From Microbacter margulisiae (lineage in GTDB: Bacteria; Bacteroidota; Bacteroidia; Bacteroidales; Paludibacteraceae), in the NCBI RefSeq assembly GCF_014192515.1, contig NZ_JACHYB010000001.1, forward strand, positions 1,178,001 through 1,242,000: 64,000 nt of DNA, given 5' to 3'. Below the pieces are notes generated by a model. The model had not been told where the DNA came from, made no database searches, and worked only from the letters and a program-made list of their open reading frames with translations. A program made the translations under genes and the position numbers. Shown one piece after another: positions 46,258-55,554 of the stretch; the stretch's first letter is position 1, and every line of letters begins with the position of its first letter.

Positions 46258-48717
46258 TTATTTTGCGCTTCGCCTTTCTTCTTCGCTTGAAGATGTAGCT
46301 CTGTTTGCTCTAGTTTTGAAATTATCTTTTCCAAAACGATAAGAGAATGAAATATTCAACCTCCGGCTATCCCAATGATTCCAGACGTGCATATTGATAT
46401 CTCCATATTTGGCTATAGCTGTGCCATGATTGGTATTAAATATGTCATCCAGTGACAATTTCAACGTAGCTTTATTGTTCATCAAACGTTTCTGGATTCC
46501 AACATTAAGTTGATATTGTTCCAGCAAGGTGAAATTTCCCCATAATTGTGTTGATTGGTATTGTCCGCTTAACTCCATGCTCCAATCTTTAGGTAAAGTG
46601 ATGGAGTTCGACATGTTACCGCTGTAACTCCAACGGGAAAAAGTTGTTGCCCCGGCTGCATTCGAAACAATGCGTTTGTACATTCCTATTACTGTTCCAT
46701 TAAAATGCCACCATTTTGTAATATCCAGCTGTGCGGTTTCAGAAGCGTTGAAATCGACCTCTTTGCTTAAGTTCTCATCAGTTTGATAAATGACATTTGA
46801 CTGGTCGTTTTGCTGTAACACCTGCGTAAAGAGATCACGCGTATAATTATAGCCTACCGAAGTGATCCATCTGTTTTTGTAGGTATAATTAAGTCCTAAC
46901 GCATGAGTAAACTGAGGCTTCAGGAATGGATTTCCCTGCATGTATGTATAAGGATCGAGCATCCACAAAAACGGATTCAGCATATTGTAGCTCGGGCGAC
47001 CAATACGATAGCTGTATGAAAAGCCCAACTGATTATTGTCATTAAAAGCACGTTGTACAAACAATGAGGGGAAAAGATTTGTGTAATGATCCCTGTCAAT
47101 CCGGTTCATTGACTCCGAATTTCCTTTTGAATTGGTATTTTCAACCCGTAATCCCAGTTGAACAGATGTTTTTCCAAATTGTCCTTTCCCACTGATGTAG
47201 GCAGCATTGATGTTTTCATTGTATATAAAACGATCATGCAGTTGTAATCCGCTGTTCCAGATGGTTCCCGACGGGTCGTTTACATTAAAATCTGTGCGAC
47301 CGTCATTGGTAACAAAGCTTGTTTTCATACCTGATTCAATCGTAATTGCTTTGTTCACAGGATAGACATAATCTACTTTAGAGGTGAAGATATTAATCAC
47401 ACTTTTCTGAAACCCCACCATACCAAAATTATGATTCAGATCTACGCCGACAGCATTCTCATAATTGCTGTTTTGAGTATTCGTGGCGTCATAGAAAAAT
47501 TGTGCATAATCGGCGTCAATGGTCAAGGCTTTTCCGGTCGTATCAATATCCCATTTGTAGTTGGCATTATACGTATAGTTTTGCCAATGATTATTAACGC
47601 TTAATTTGGTAAACAACGTGGAATCCAGCTGATGGTTTGAATCTGAAAACGCATTTTCTGTATGTCCCTTTACATCATTAAATCCTGTTGAACCACGAAA
47701 CATAACACTGAATACCTGGTTTTTATTGATATTGTAATCTGCACCGACTTTGAAGTTATGGGCATTGCCATGATATAAACTATAGGAATGAATATTTTGA
47801 AAACCACCTGCAGATGCTCCACTCATAAACTGACGAACAGCATCCATGCTTTCCCATCCGCGCCACTCATAAAATGAATAGTTCCCGTAGAAATTAAACT
47901 TCCCGGTGTGCATGTTCAGGTCAATCCCGCCATTTTCTCCCAGTCTACTGCCAATGGCCAATCCCCCAAAAACATTACCATTGAAACCCGGGGCACTGTT
48001 ATGCTTGGTTTTGATATTAATAATACCCGAATTACCTTCTGCATCATAACGTGCAGATGGATTTTCAATAATCTCGATCCGGTCAACGTTTTTACCCTGC
48101 ATTCCCTTGAGCAAATTAGCCAATTGATCTGCAGAAAGATAGGTGGGCTTGTCGTCAATCATCACAATGACACCCTGTTTCCCTTTCAGGCTGATATTAT
48201 CGTTGTTGTCAACCGAAACACCGGGCAATTTTTTCAAGATATCGAATACATTGTCAGAAGAAGTGGTAATGGAAGCATCGGGATTAACCACCATTTTATC
48301 CGCTTTCTGTTCGATAAATTTTCGTCGTGCCGTGACTGTAGCTTCCGCGAGCTGTTGTGCAGCTTCATTCAGCACGATTTGTTTTTCCACAACAGCATGA
48401 TTATTGGAGGCCAACGTGAACGATTCTGTTTCCACTTTTTGATAGCCGATCATGCTTACAGTAAGTTTATATTCACCAAATGGCACCTTGTCAATTTCAA
48501 ACTCTCCCTTATTATTGCTTACACTACCGTTTATCAGCTTATTTGTTTTAGCATTCCACAATGCTGCCGTGGCAAACTCCACCGGATGTTTCGTCTGATC
48601 TATAACTTTTCCTTTTACTATGCCAAGAGATGCAGCAGAAGCCACGCCAATGGCTGCTACAAAAAGGCCTAATGCTACGCAAGCGTAACGTACCGTGAGT
48701 AAAATAGTTGTTTTCAT
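46258..48717 (-). CDS. Outer-membrane beta-barrel protein, copy 1 of a tandem pair
   Basis: The 819-residue protein has a signal peptide (cleaved near VASA-A), a carboxypeptidase-regulatory-like domain (about 34-115, GKVIDQTKHPVEFATAAL), a TonB-receptor-type plug (about 130-235, DILKKLPGVSVDNNDNISL and IIENPSARYDAEGNSGIINI), and an outer-membrane beta-barrel (about 250-805) ending in SFSYRFGKDNF with a charged C-terminal tail. This is the Bacteroidota family that resembles TonB-dependent receptors; its ligand is unknown. The second copy lies directly upstream in the same direction and has the same length. Confidence 0.87.
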   Translation of the reverse strand: MKTTILLTVRYACVALGLFVAAIGVASAASLGIVKGKVIDQTKHPVEFATAALWNAKTNKLINGSVSNNKGEFEIDKVPFGEYKLTVSMIGYQKVETESFTLASNNHAVVEKQIVLNEAAQQLAEATVTARRKFIEQKADKMVVNPDASITTSSDNVFDILKKLPGVSVDNNDNISLKGKQGVIVMIDDKPTYLSADQLANLLKGMQGKNVDRIEIIENPSARYDAEGNSGIINIKTKHNSAPGFNGNVFGGLAIGSRLGENGGIDLNMHTGKFNFYGNYSFYEWRGWESMDAVRQFMSGASAGGFQNIHSYSLYHGNAHNFKVGADYNINKNQVFSVMFRGSTGFNDVKGHTENAFSDSNHQLDSTLFTKLSVNNHWQNYTYNANYKWDIDTTGKALTIDADYAQFFYDATNTQNSNYENAVGVDLNHNFGMVGFQKSVINIFTSKVDYVYPVNKAITIESGMKTSFVTNDGRTDFNVNDPSGTIWNSGLQLHDRFIYNENINAAYISGKGQFGKTSVQLGLRVENTNSKGNSESMNRIDRDHYTNLFPSLFVQRAFNDNNQLGFSYSYRIGRPSYNMLNPFLWMLDPYTYMQGNPFLKPQFTHALGLNYTYKNRWITSVGYNYTRDLFTQVLQQNDQSNVIYQTDENLSKEVDFNASETAQLDITKWWHFNGTVIGMYKRIVSNAAGATTFSRWSYSGNMSNSITLPKDWSMELSGQYQSTQLWGNFTLLEQYQLNVGIQKRLMNNKATLKLSLDDIFNTNHGTAIAKYGDINMHVWNHWDSRRLNISFSYRFGKDNFKTRANRATSSSEEERRSAK

Positions 48718-48780
48718 AATTACAAATGATTGGTTTCAGAAATTAATACAAATTGAAATGGGAGTTCCGGGTGCTCCCTT

Positions 48781-48810
48781 TTTCTGAAGCTTCATTTATT
48801 AGACGTAATG
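48781..48810 (-). repeat. Leader element of beta-barrel copy 1
   Basis: On the minus strand this is CATTACGTCTAATAAATGAAG followed by CTTCAGAAA. Related 30-bp elements occur twice upstream of copy 2. CGTCTAA resembles an ECF-sigma -10 box. Confidence 0.5.
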
Positions 48811-49105
48811 AATAGGTTGAATGGATGAGTGAACCAGATTAAAATCCGAAAAAAATTCAATATTTTTACTACTAACCTGAGATTCGTGTCATTCCGGCAG
48901 TTTACTTTAATGTGGATCACATCGCCCTTCATATGATGTTGCTTGAAAGCCTGCAGTACAAAAAGAAACCAACTTCTCTTTCAGTATATGTCTTTATGTT
49001 CCGGATAAGTAACAAAATGAGTCAATCCATATCCTGATGAATAAAAATGGCAGCATATTCCCAGGATGATTACCCATATCATGGATAGTCCGATTTAGCT
49101 GTCAC

Positions 49106-49140
49106 AAAAAACCCGGCGTGTTTCACAACAAACCGGGTTT
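49106..49140 (-). terminator. Terminator of the second beta-barrel gene
   Basis: AAACCCGG and CCGGGTTT pair perfectly around a 16-nt loop, followed by T residues on the minus strand. Confidence 0.85.
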
Positions 49141-49222
49141 AGTTCTATAATAAAACATGAATCACATGTCTATTTACAAGAAAAGTCTACATATGAGTGT
49201 TAACAAAAAAGCATAGCATATT

Positions 49223-51682
49223 TTATTTTGCGCTCCGCTGTTCTTCTTCACTTGAAGAAGTGGAACGATTAGCCCTTGTTTTGAAATTATCTTTCCCAAA
49301 TTGATAAGAAAATGAGACATTTACCCTACGCCCACTCCAGTGATTGAGAGCTGTCATGTTGATACTCCCATATCGCACAATCGCTGTACTATAATTATGG
49401 TTGAATATATCATTCACGGTCAATTTAAGCGTAGCCTTATTGTCCAACAGATGCTTTTGAATGCCTGCATTAACCTGATATTCGGAAAGGATAATAAAAT
49501 TCCCGTGTAACTGTGTCGATTGGTATTGTCCGTTCAGTTCCATGCTCCAGTCTTTCGGCAAACTAAAGGTATTCGACAAATTACCGCTATAGCTCCAGCG
49601 TGCAAAGGTGGTCGCCCCAGCTACATTCGAAACAATACGTTCATACATTCCGATTACCGTTCCGTTCATGTGCCACCATTTGGTTAAATCAAGCTGTGCT
49701 GTCTCGGAAGCGTTGAAATCGACTTCTTTGCTCAGGTTTTGATCGGTTTGATAAACAGCATTGGTTTGGTCATTCTGTTGTAATACCTGAGTAAACAGAT
49801 CGCGTGTGTAATTATAGCCTAAGGAGGTGATCCACCTGTTTTTGTAGGTATAATTCAGTCCAAGTGCATGGGTAAACTGAGGCTTCAGGAATGGATTTCC
49901 CTGTTGATAAGTATAAGGATCGAGAATCCACAAGAATGGATTCAGCATATCATAACTGGGGCGACCGATACGATAGCTGTATGAAAAGCCCAGTTGGTTA
50001 TTTTGGTTAAAAGATTGCTGTACAAACAACGATGGAAACAGGTTGGTGTAGTGTTGCCAGTTAATTTCATGCAGTGATTCCGAGTTTCCTTTTGCGTTGG
50101 TATTTTCAACCCGGAAACCGAGCTGCGCCGAAGTCTTTCCAAACTGTCCTTTTCCGCTAATATAGGCCGCATTAATGTTTTCGTTGTATATAAAACGGTC
50201 ATGTTGCTGCAATCCGTTGTTCCAGATGATTCCTGTCGGATCGTCCACATTAAAATCCGTCCGATTATCATTGGAAACAAAACTGGTTTTCAAACCCGAT
50301 TCAATGGTAATTGCTTTGCTGACAGGATAGACATAATCCACTTTTGATGTAAAGATGTTGATCACGCTCTTCTGTAAACCGATCATACTGAAGTTACGAT
50401 TCAGGGCTACACCGTCAGCATTATAATAATCACTGCTTTGTGTATTGTTGGAGTTGTATAAATATTTTGCGTAGTCGGCATCAATGGTCAGCGATTGTCC
50501 TGTGGAATCAATGTCCCATTTGTAGTTAGCGTTGTAGGTATAGTTTTGCCACCGGTCATCCATTGCCAGAGTGGTATTCAGTGTCGAATCGAGCTGTTGA
50601 TGTGCATTCAGAAAAGCATCCTTTGTGTAACCGGGAGAATTATTGAATCCTGTCGAACCACGAAACATAACACTGAACACCTGATTCTTGTTAATGTAAT
50701 AATCGGCTCCTATTTTGAAATTATGCGAGTTACCGTGATAACGGGAAAAAGAATGAACCTGTTGAAAACCATCCTGATTAACTCCTGTAGTATATTGTCG
50801 TGCTACATCCAGTGTATGCCATCCGCGCCATTCATAGAATGAATAGTTTCCGTAGAAATTAAATTTTCCAGTGTGCATGTTCAGGTCAATACCTCCATTT
50901 TCCCCCAATTGATTAGCAATAGAAAGTCCTCCAAACACGCTTCCATTAAAACCTGGAGCCTTGTTATGCTTGGTTTTGATATTAATAATACCCGAATTGC
51001 CCTCAGCATCATAACGGGCAGATGGATTTTGGATGATCTCAATGCGATCCACATCTTTACCCTGCATTCCTTTTAAAAAGTTGGCTAACTGGTCAGCTGA
51101 AAGATAGGTAGGCTTGTCGTCAATCATTACAATAACACCCTGTCTCCCTTTCAAACTAATGTTATCGTTGTTATCCACCGATACACCGGGTAATTGTTTC
51201 AAAATATCAAACACATTGTCGGAAGAGGTGGTAATGGAGGCTTCAGGATTAATCACCATCTTGTCAGCTTTCTGTTCGATGAACTTACGCCGTGCCGTGA
51301 TTGTAGCCTCTGCCAGTTGTTGTGTGGATTCATTTAGCACGATTTGTTTTTCAATGACCATATGGTTGCCGGAATTCAGGGAAAACGATTCGGTTTCCAC
51401 TTTTTGATATCCGATCATACTAATGGCCAGTTTATATTCACCAAAGGGAACTTTGTCTATTTCAAATTCTCCCTTATCATTGCTTATGCTGCCTGTAATC
51501 AGTTTATTGGTTTTTGCATTTAGCAGAGCTGCCGTAGCAAACTCCACCGGATGTTTCGTCTGATCTATAACTTTCCCTTTTACAACGCCAAGCGATGCAG
51601 CAGAAACCATACCAACGCCTGCCATAAACAGCACCAACGCTAAACATCCGTAACGCACTCTGAGTAAAATTTTTGTTTTCAT
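49223..51682 (-). CDS. Outer-membrane beta-barrel protein, copy 2 of a tandem pair
   Basis: From ATG 51682 this protein also has 819 residues and the same domain order as copy 1: signal peptide, carboxypeptidase-regulatory-like domain, plug and beta-barrel. By eye the two are mostly identical, with differences concentrated in some barrel loops (for example around residues 285-300). An open frame continues upstream to 51931 but reads through the regulatory leader and is not used. The leader here carries two copies of the CGTCwAA element; copy 1 has one. A recent tandem duplication that included leader and terminator is the simplest explanation. Confidence 0.87.
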   Translation of the reverse strand: MKTKILLRVRYGCLALVLFMAGVGMVSAASLGVVKGKVIDQTKHPVEFATAALLNAKTNKLITGSISNDKGEFEIDKVPFGEYKLAISMIGYQKVETESFSLNSGNHMVIEKQIVLNESTQQLAEATITARRKFIEQKADKMVINPEASITTSSDNVFDILKQLPGVSVDNNDNISLKGRQGVIVMIDDKPTYLSADQLANFLKGMQGKDVDRIEIIQNPSARYDAEGNSGIINIKTKHNKAPGFNGSVFGGLSIANQLGENGGIDLNMHTGKFNFYGNYSFYEWRGWHTLDVARQYTTGVNQDGFQQVHSFSRYHGNSHNFKIGADYYINKNQVFSVMFRGSTGFNNSPGYTKDAFLNAHQQLDSTLNTTLAMDDRWQNYTYNANYKWDIDSTGQSLTIDADYAKYLYNSNNTQSSDYYNADGVALNRNFSMIGLQKSVINIFTSKVDYVYPVSKAITIESGLKTSFVSNDNRTDFNVDDPTGIIWNNGLQQHDRFIYNENINAAYISGKGQFGKTSAQLGFRVENTNAKGNSESLHEINWQHYTNLFPSLFVQQSFNQNNQLGFSYSYRIGRPSYDMLNPFLWILDPYTYQQGNPFLKPQFTHALGLNYTYKNRWITSLGYNYTRDLFTQVLQQNDQTNAVYQTDQNLSKEVDFNASETAQLDLTKWWHMNGTVIGMYERIVSNVAGATTFARWSYSGNLSNTFSLPKDWSMELNGQYQSTQLHGNFIILSEYQVNAGIQKHLLDNKATLKLTVNDIFNHNYSTAIVRYGSINMTALNHWSGRRVNVSFSYQFGKDNFKTRANRSTSSSEEEQRSAK

Positions 51683-51750
51683 ACAAATTTCAAATGATTG
51701 CTTGCCAGAAATAAATAAAAAATGGAATTTGAGAACAGGTTGCTCTCTTT

Positions 51751-51780
51751 TTTCTGAAGTTCTGATCATTTGACGTAGCA
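51751..51780 (-). repeat. Leader element of copy 2, proximal
   Basis: Minus strand reads CTACGTCAAATGATCAGAACT then TCAGAAA, a diverged copy of the element at 51821-51850. Confidence 0.45.
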
Positions 51781-51820
51781 AGCCTGTAAAACATAACATC
51801 CGAAAGCCTGTTATTTCGCT

Positions 51821-51850
51821 TTTTTCAGAACTTCGTTTGTTAGACGTAAT
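51821..51850 (-). repeat. Leader element of copy 2, distal
   Basis: Minus strand reads CATTACGTCTAACAAACGAAG followed by TTCTGAAAA, nearly identical to the element before copy 1. Confidence 0.5.
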
Positions 51851-52033
51851 GCCTGAAGGGATTGGATGAGTCACATATGTAAAAAAACAAAAAACGACCG
51901 GATTATTTTCCGACCGTTTCTTACATAACATATAACTATCTGGGATAATATTCGTTGTATATCAGCGAAAAGTTATAGTCATTACCATTTCTATGCTATA
52001 AAAAGACAAACACTTGCTGTGCTAAATGATTTT

Positions 52034-53119
52034 TTAATGATGAAACAAACGTACGCCTGTATTAATCAGGGTTATCCCCAGTTTATCGGCAGTTTCCACA
52101 ATTTCTTTATCCCTGACCGAGCCCATCGGAGTGGCAATATATTTGATTCCATACTGATGGGCCAGTTCTATATTATCTTTCTGGGGGAAAAAACCGTCAG
52201 ACAGCATGCAAGTGCCCGGTAATTGATTCAACAATATCTCATTGCCAAAAGTTTCCTGTCTTTTTTGTTCGATAATCTGATCCAGATCCGTTCTTTTCAG
52301 ATCCGAGTATTCCTTCAGGAAAGAATAATCCAACAACATTTTTTGGTACCAGACATTCGCTTTAGTCAACGCCAGGTTGGAACAAAGAATCCGTGATTGT
52401 TGTCCAGAGCCGATTCCGATGACATGACCGTTGTTCACTACGCAAATAGAATTTGACTGGGTATATTTGAGGGTAATCATTCCCAGCTTCAAATCAGTCA
52501 ATATTTGCGGTATCAGTTCTTTGTTTGATGTCACCACGTTTGAAAACATCTCATCCGACACGCGGAGGTTGTTTCTCTTCTGTTTAATGGTGATACCAAA
52601 CACTTCCCTTGACTCAATTTCTTCAGGTTCGTAACTACTGTCAATCTGAAAAACCACATAACCACCTTTTTTCTTCGCGCTCAGAATTTCCAAAGCTTCT
52701 TTCGAATAACCCGGAGCCACAATTCCATCGGAGACTTCCGATTTGATCAGCAATGCGGTCTGTTTATCCACCGGATGACTTACAGCAATGAAATCGCCAA
52801 AAGAAGCGAGCCTGTCTGTTCCCCTTGCCCTGGCATACGAGGAAGCTAAATCCGATAATTCCTGTTTAATCAGGTAGGCCTGCTTCTCCTTCTCATCCAA
52901 AGCCTTTGATATGGCGACCCCCGACGGAGTAACATGCTTAAAGGAGGTACTGGCTTCCGTTTGTAGTGTAAGACTGGTTTCTTTTACCAATTGCCATGAG
53001 TTTAATGCATCCAATACATTAATAACGCTCGGATTACCATTTTTAAGTTCCAATGCATTCGACTTATCAATTACTTCCGCGTAATCCTGATAAGGATTCA
53101 TTCCATATTTTAATTTCAT
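52034..53119 (-). CDS. Stand-alone AICAR formyltransferase (PurH C-terminal domain type)
   Basis: This 361-residue protein matches the AICAR transformylase half of bifunctional PurH, which formylates AICAR in the penultimate step of IMP synthesis. The catalytic Lys-His pair is kept in FKHVTPSGV (near residue 61), the start KYGMNPYQ is canonical, and RARGTDRLASFGDFIAVS matches the substrate-binding loop. The N-terminal IMP cyclohydrolase domain is absent. Separate short formyltransferases of this kind are known in Bacteroidota. Either a second purH or a separate cyclohydrolase must supply the final step. It is transcribed alone. Confidence 0.85.
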   Translation of the reverse strand: MKLKYGMNPYQDYAEVIDKSNALELKNGNPSVINVLDALNSWQLVKETSLTLQTEASTSFKHVTPSGVAISKALDEKEKQAYLIKQELSDLASSYARARGTDRLASFGDFIAVSHPVDKQTALLIKSEVSDGIVAPGYSKEALEILSAKKKGGYVVFQIDSSYEPEEIESREVFGITIKQKRNNLRVSDEMFSNVVTSNKELIPQILTDLKLGMITLKYTQSNSICVVNNGHVIGIGSGQQSRILCSNLALTKANVWYQKMLLDYSFLKEYSDLKRTDLDQIIEQKRQETFGNEILLNQLPGTCMLSDGFFPQKDNIELAHQYGIKYIATPMGSVRDKEIVETADKLGITLINTGVRLFHH

Positions 53120-53180
53120 GATTTTGGGGGATTAGTTATTCTATTCTCTTGTGATGTGTTATCTACAGCTTTTGAAGGCA

Positions 53181-53211
53181 CAAATTTAACAAATCCCCCT
53201 TTTATGCCCAA
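53181..53211 (-). promoter_or_regulatory. Promoter of the AICAR formyltransferase gene
   Basis: On the minus strand TTG (53209-53211) and TAAATTTG (53181-53188) are 20 bp apart; leader about 55 nt. Confidence 0.55.
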
Positions 53212-53727
53212 CACAAAAAATAAGAAATAATGTTCATCCATTCGGACAGAGGAGAAAATAAAACGACTTGAAATTAGAAAAGTTAAAAAATTCGGAGGTA
53301 AACAAAGTTGAGTGCAATTTCTCATTTTCTTATAAATCATTGAATTGTTCTGTCAATGCAGGCTTGAAAGGCTTTGTCCCATGCTAAACTGTAATAGTTG
53401 GCGTTGAGGTCTATCTTGGTGCTATGAGTAAATTGTCTTCAGAAAAACCATCTTCTGCTCTCACAGAGAGAAAAAATTTGATTACAGATTTCTTAAGATA
53501 CCTTTGAGTTTCCGATTACGAAAAAGGGTTATAATGTATAATGAGCCAGTCGTGGTGCGTTCAATAATCACATAAAACCCATATCATTTCTAATCTTCTA
53601 TTTCGTGCAAAAAACAACGTTACTCAAATATTCACAAATCACTATTTTATTTTTAAAATATTTTTTTAATCTACATATAAATCTGTATTTCAACGGTATA
53701 AAACCATACACTTTCAAATATTTAGAC

Positions 53728-53770
53728 AAAAAAAGCTGTCTCATTTTTGTTTCGAGACAGCCTCTTTTTT
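53728..53770 (-). terminator. Terminator of rng
   Basis: GCTGTCTC and GAGACAGC pair perfectly; T runs occur on both strands, so it could act in both directions. Confidence 0.85.
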
Positions 53771-53779
53771 TTTACTTGG

Positions 53780-55354
53780 TTATAAACGAGTTTCTATTTC
53801 TTCTCTAAGATCAACTTCATTCCCATCTTGATCAATAAAAGCATATTGAAGTAACCCATAATCCTGTACCGGAATAATCTTAAATCCCAAGCCATAACGC
53901 CATCTCCATTTCCAGATCAGCGAAGGAAATCCGGAACGAAGGTACGCCTCTACATAAGGATGGACTTTTAAAAGAAAATGTTTTGTATGTAGTTGACTTA
54001 CCATATAATCCATCTTTCTTTCCAAGGTATCAGTAAATAAAATGGATGCTTTTATTTTCCCTGTACCAAAACAAGTCGGGCAAGTTTCTTGTGTATCTAC
54101 AAACATAGCAGGGCGTACCCGTTGCCGGGTAATTTGCATAACTCCGAATTTGCTCAGAGGTAGAACATGGTGCTTAGCACGGTCCTTCTCCATCAATTTT
54201 TCAACATGATCAAAAAGTTGTTGACGATGCTCGCTTTTTATCATGTCAATAAAATCAATAGCAATAATACCTCCTAAATCACGTAGACGAAGCTGACGTA
54301 CAATTTCCTCAGCAGCAGCCAGATTCACTTCCAAAGCATTATCTTCCTGATTACTATTGGCTTTTGAGCGATTACCGCTATTCACATCGATGACATGCAT
54401 AGCTTCTGTTTGCTCAATAATTAAATAAGCACCACGCTTGAAAGTGACGGTTTTGCCAAATAAGGCTTTTATCTGCTTGGTTACTCCAAAATTATCGAAA
54501 ATAGGGAGTTTGCCATTGTAAAGCTTCATTATTCCTTTTTTTTCAGGAGCAATCAACTCTACATAATCACGCACTTCATTATATACAGATTCATCGTTGA
54601 TATGAATATTTTCAAAATCAGGATTGAAAATATCCCGGATAATTCCTATTGTGCGCCCGATTTCTTCAAGGACTGGCGTAACGCCTTTTGATTTTTGAGT
54701 TTTTCCAACTGCCTCATCCCATCGTTTTACAAGAATCTTCAATTCATTATCCAGTTCAGCAACTCGCTTACCTTCGGCAACAGTACGTATAATTACACCG
54801 CAACGTCGCGGCTTAATACTTTGAATAAGTTGCTTTAGACGGATGCGTTCCTCACTGGATTTAATTTTTTGAGAAACCGACACTTTGTCGGAAAAAGGAA
54901 TAAGTACCAAATAACGACCTGCAATTGAAAGTTCTGCAGACAATCGAGGTCCTTTGGTTGAAATAGGTTCTTTTGCAATTTGAACCCACATTTCCTGTCC
55001 TACCTTTAATACATCGGATATTGAACCTTCTTTGGGAATATCTGCAAACGATTTAGATTTGAGCATCGAAGGGATCCGTTTGCGATCGGCCAGGGTTTGT
55101 TTGAGGAATTCAGTTTGAGAAAGGAATTGAGGTCCTAAATCTTGATAGTGAAGAAAAGCTTCTTTTTCATAACCAACATCCACAAAGGCGGCATTTAATC
55201 CGGGCATCAGTTTCTTGACACGGCCAAGATAAATATCGCCAACCATAAAAGATAACGAGCGACCTTCTTTATTCAGTTCGACTAAATTTTTATCTTCAAG
55301 AAGGGCTATGGTTATCTCAGATTGTTGAACGTTAACTATTAATTCACTATTCAC
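53780..55354 (-). CDS. rng: Ribonuclease G/E-family endoribonuclease
   Basis: RNase G cleaves AU-rich single-stranded RNA and matures 16S rRNA 5' ends. The 524-residue protein has an embedded S1 domain (VGDIYLGRVKKLMPGLNAAF near residue 37), the catalytic aspartates in HVIDVNSGNRS and IIAIDFIDM (near residues 321 and 363), and the zinc-link cysteines CPTCFGTG. Its length, without a long C-terminal scaffold, fits RNase G. It lies downstream of the AURKAIP1-type small gene and HU. Confidence 0.94.
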   Translation of the reverse strand: MNSELIVNVQQSEITIALLEDKNLVELNKEGRSLSFMVGDIYLGRVKKLMPGLNAAFVDVGYEKEAFLHYQDLGPQFLSQTEFLKQTLADRKRIPSMLKSKSFADIPKEGSISDVLKVGQEMWVQIAKEPISTKGPRLSAELSIAGRYLVLIPFSDKVSVSQKIKSSEERIRLKQLIQSIKPRRCGVIIRTVAEGKRVAELDNELKILVKRWDEAVGKTQKSKGVTPVLEEIGRTIGIIRDIFNPDFENIHINDESVYNEVRDYVELIAPEKKGIMKLYNGKLPIFDNFGVTKQIKALFGKTVTFKRGAYLIIEQTEAMHVIDVNSGNRSKANSNQEDNALEVNLAAAEEIVRQLRLRDLGGIIAIDFIDMIKSEHRQQLFDHVEKLMEKDRAKHHVLPLSKFGVMQITRQRVRPAMFVDTQETCPTCFGTGKIKASILFTDTLERKMDYMVSQLHTKHFLLKVHPYVEAYLRSGFPSLIWKWRWRYGLGFKIIPVQDYGLLQYAFIDQDGNEVDLREEIETRL

Positions 55355-55390
55355 ACGTTTATTGTTTTATGATCTACACTTATAAACAAA

Positions 55391-55428
55391 GAACAAACCT
55401 ACTGCCATATAGGCTGCCGGTTTGCTCT
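55391..55428 (-). terminator. Hairpin after the small basic protein gene
   Basis: On the minus strand GAGCAAACC pairs with GGTTTGTTC, with an inner GCC/GGC stem, followed by a T-rich stretch. It overlaps a possible -7 box for rng (TAGGTTTG, 55394-55401). Confidence 0.55.
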
Positions 55429-55456
55429 TGTAAAATTTTCTTGAAATGAATTACGA

Positions 55457-55546
55457 CTACTTCTTTTTATGACGATTCTTTCTAAGTCTTTTTTTACGCT
55501 TATGAGTAGCCATTTTATGTCTTTTTCTTTTCTTTCCGCTTGGCAT
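55457..55546 (-). CDS. 29-residue AURKAIP1/COX24-type basic protein
   Basis: This very short gene encodes 29 residues, about 60% Lys/Arg/His, from MPSGKKRKRHKM to RKNRHKKK. It matches the AURKAIP1/COX24 domain: bacterial members are small ribosome-associated proteins, and the mitochondrial counterpart is mS38. It lies 8 bp after the HU gene on the same strand, so the two are cotranscribed, and about 100 bp before rng. A nucleic-acid-binding, probably ribosomal role is inferred from family and charge. Confidence 0.8.
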   Translation of the reverse strand: MPSGKKRKRHKMATHKRKKRLRKNRHKKK

Positions 55547-55554
55547 GTTATTAT

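Larger units (their letters stand above)
48718..49222. other. 505-bp spacer between the tandem beta-barrel genes
   Basis: Contains the terminator of copy 2 (49106-49140) and the leader of copy 1, with the conserved CGTCTAA element (48781-48810) and a GGGAG/CTCCC hairpin at 48760-48778. No coding potential was seen. Confidence 0.55.
51683..52033. other. Leader region of beta-barrel copy 2
   Basis: About 350 bp with two copies of the leader element (51751-51780 and 51821-51850). The purH-type gene ends at the far side. No extra gene was seen. Confidence 0.5.
53120..53779. other. 660-bp gap between the AICAR formyltransferase gene and rng
   Basis: Contains the formyltransferase promoter (53181-53211) and the rng terminator (53728-53770). 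A 33-codon frame on the minus strand (about 53337-53438, ending in DRTIQ) has protein-like composition but no start and no recognisable family, so it may be a gene remnant. The remainder is AT-rich. Confidence 0.45.

Noticed and set aside
51683..51931. N-terminal extension of the second beta-barrel protein
   Set aside because: It would place the leader elements inside the gene and precede a perfectly good signal peptide at 51682.
53116..53340. 74-codon minus-strand frame before the AICAR formyltransferase gene
   Set aside because: It runs through the probable promoter of that gene and has no recognisable features.
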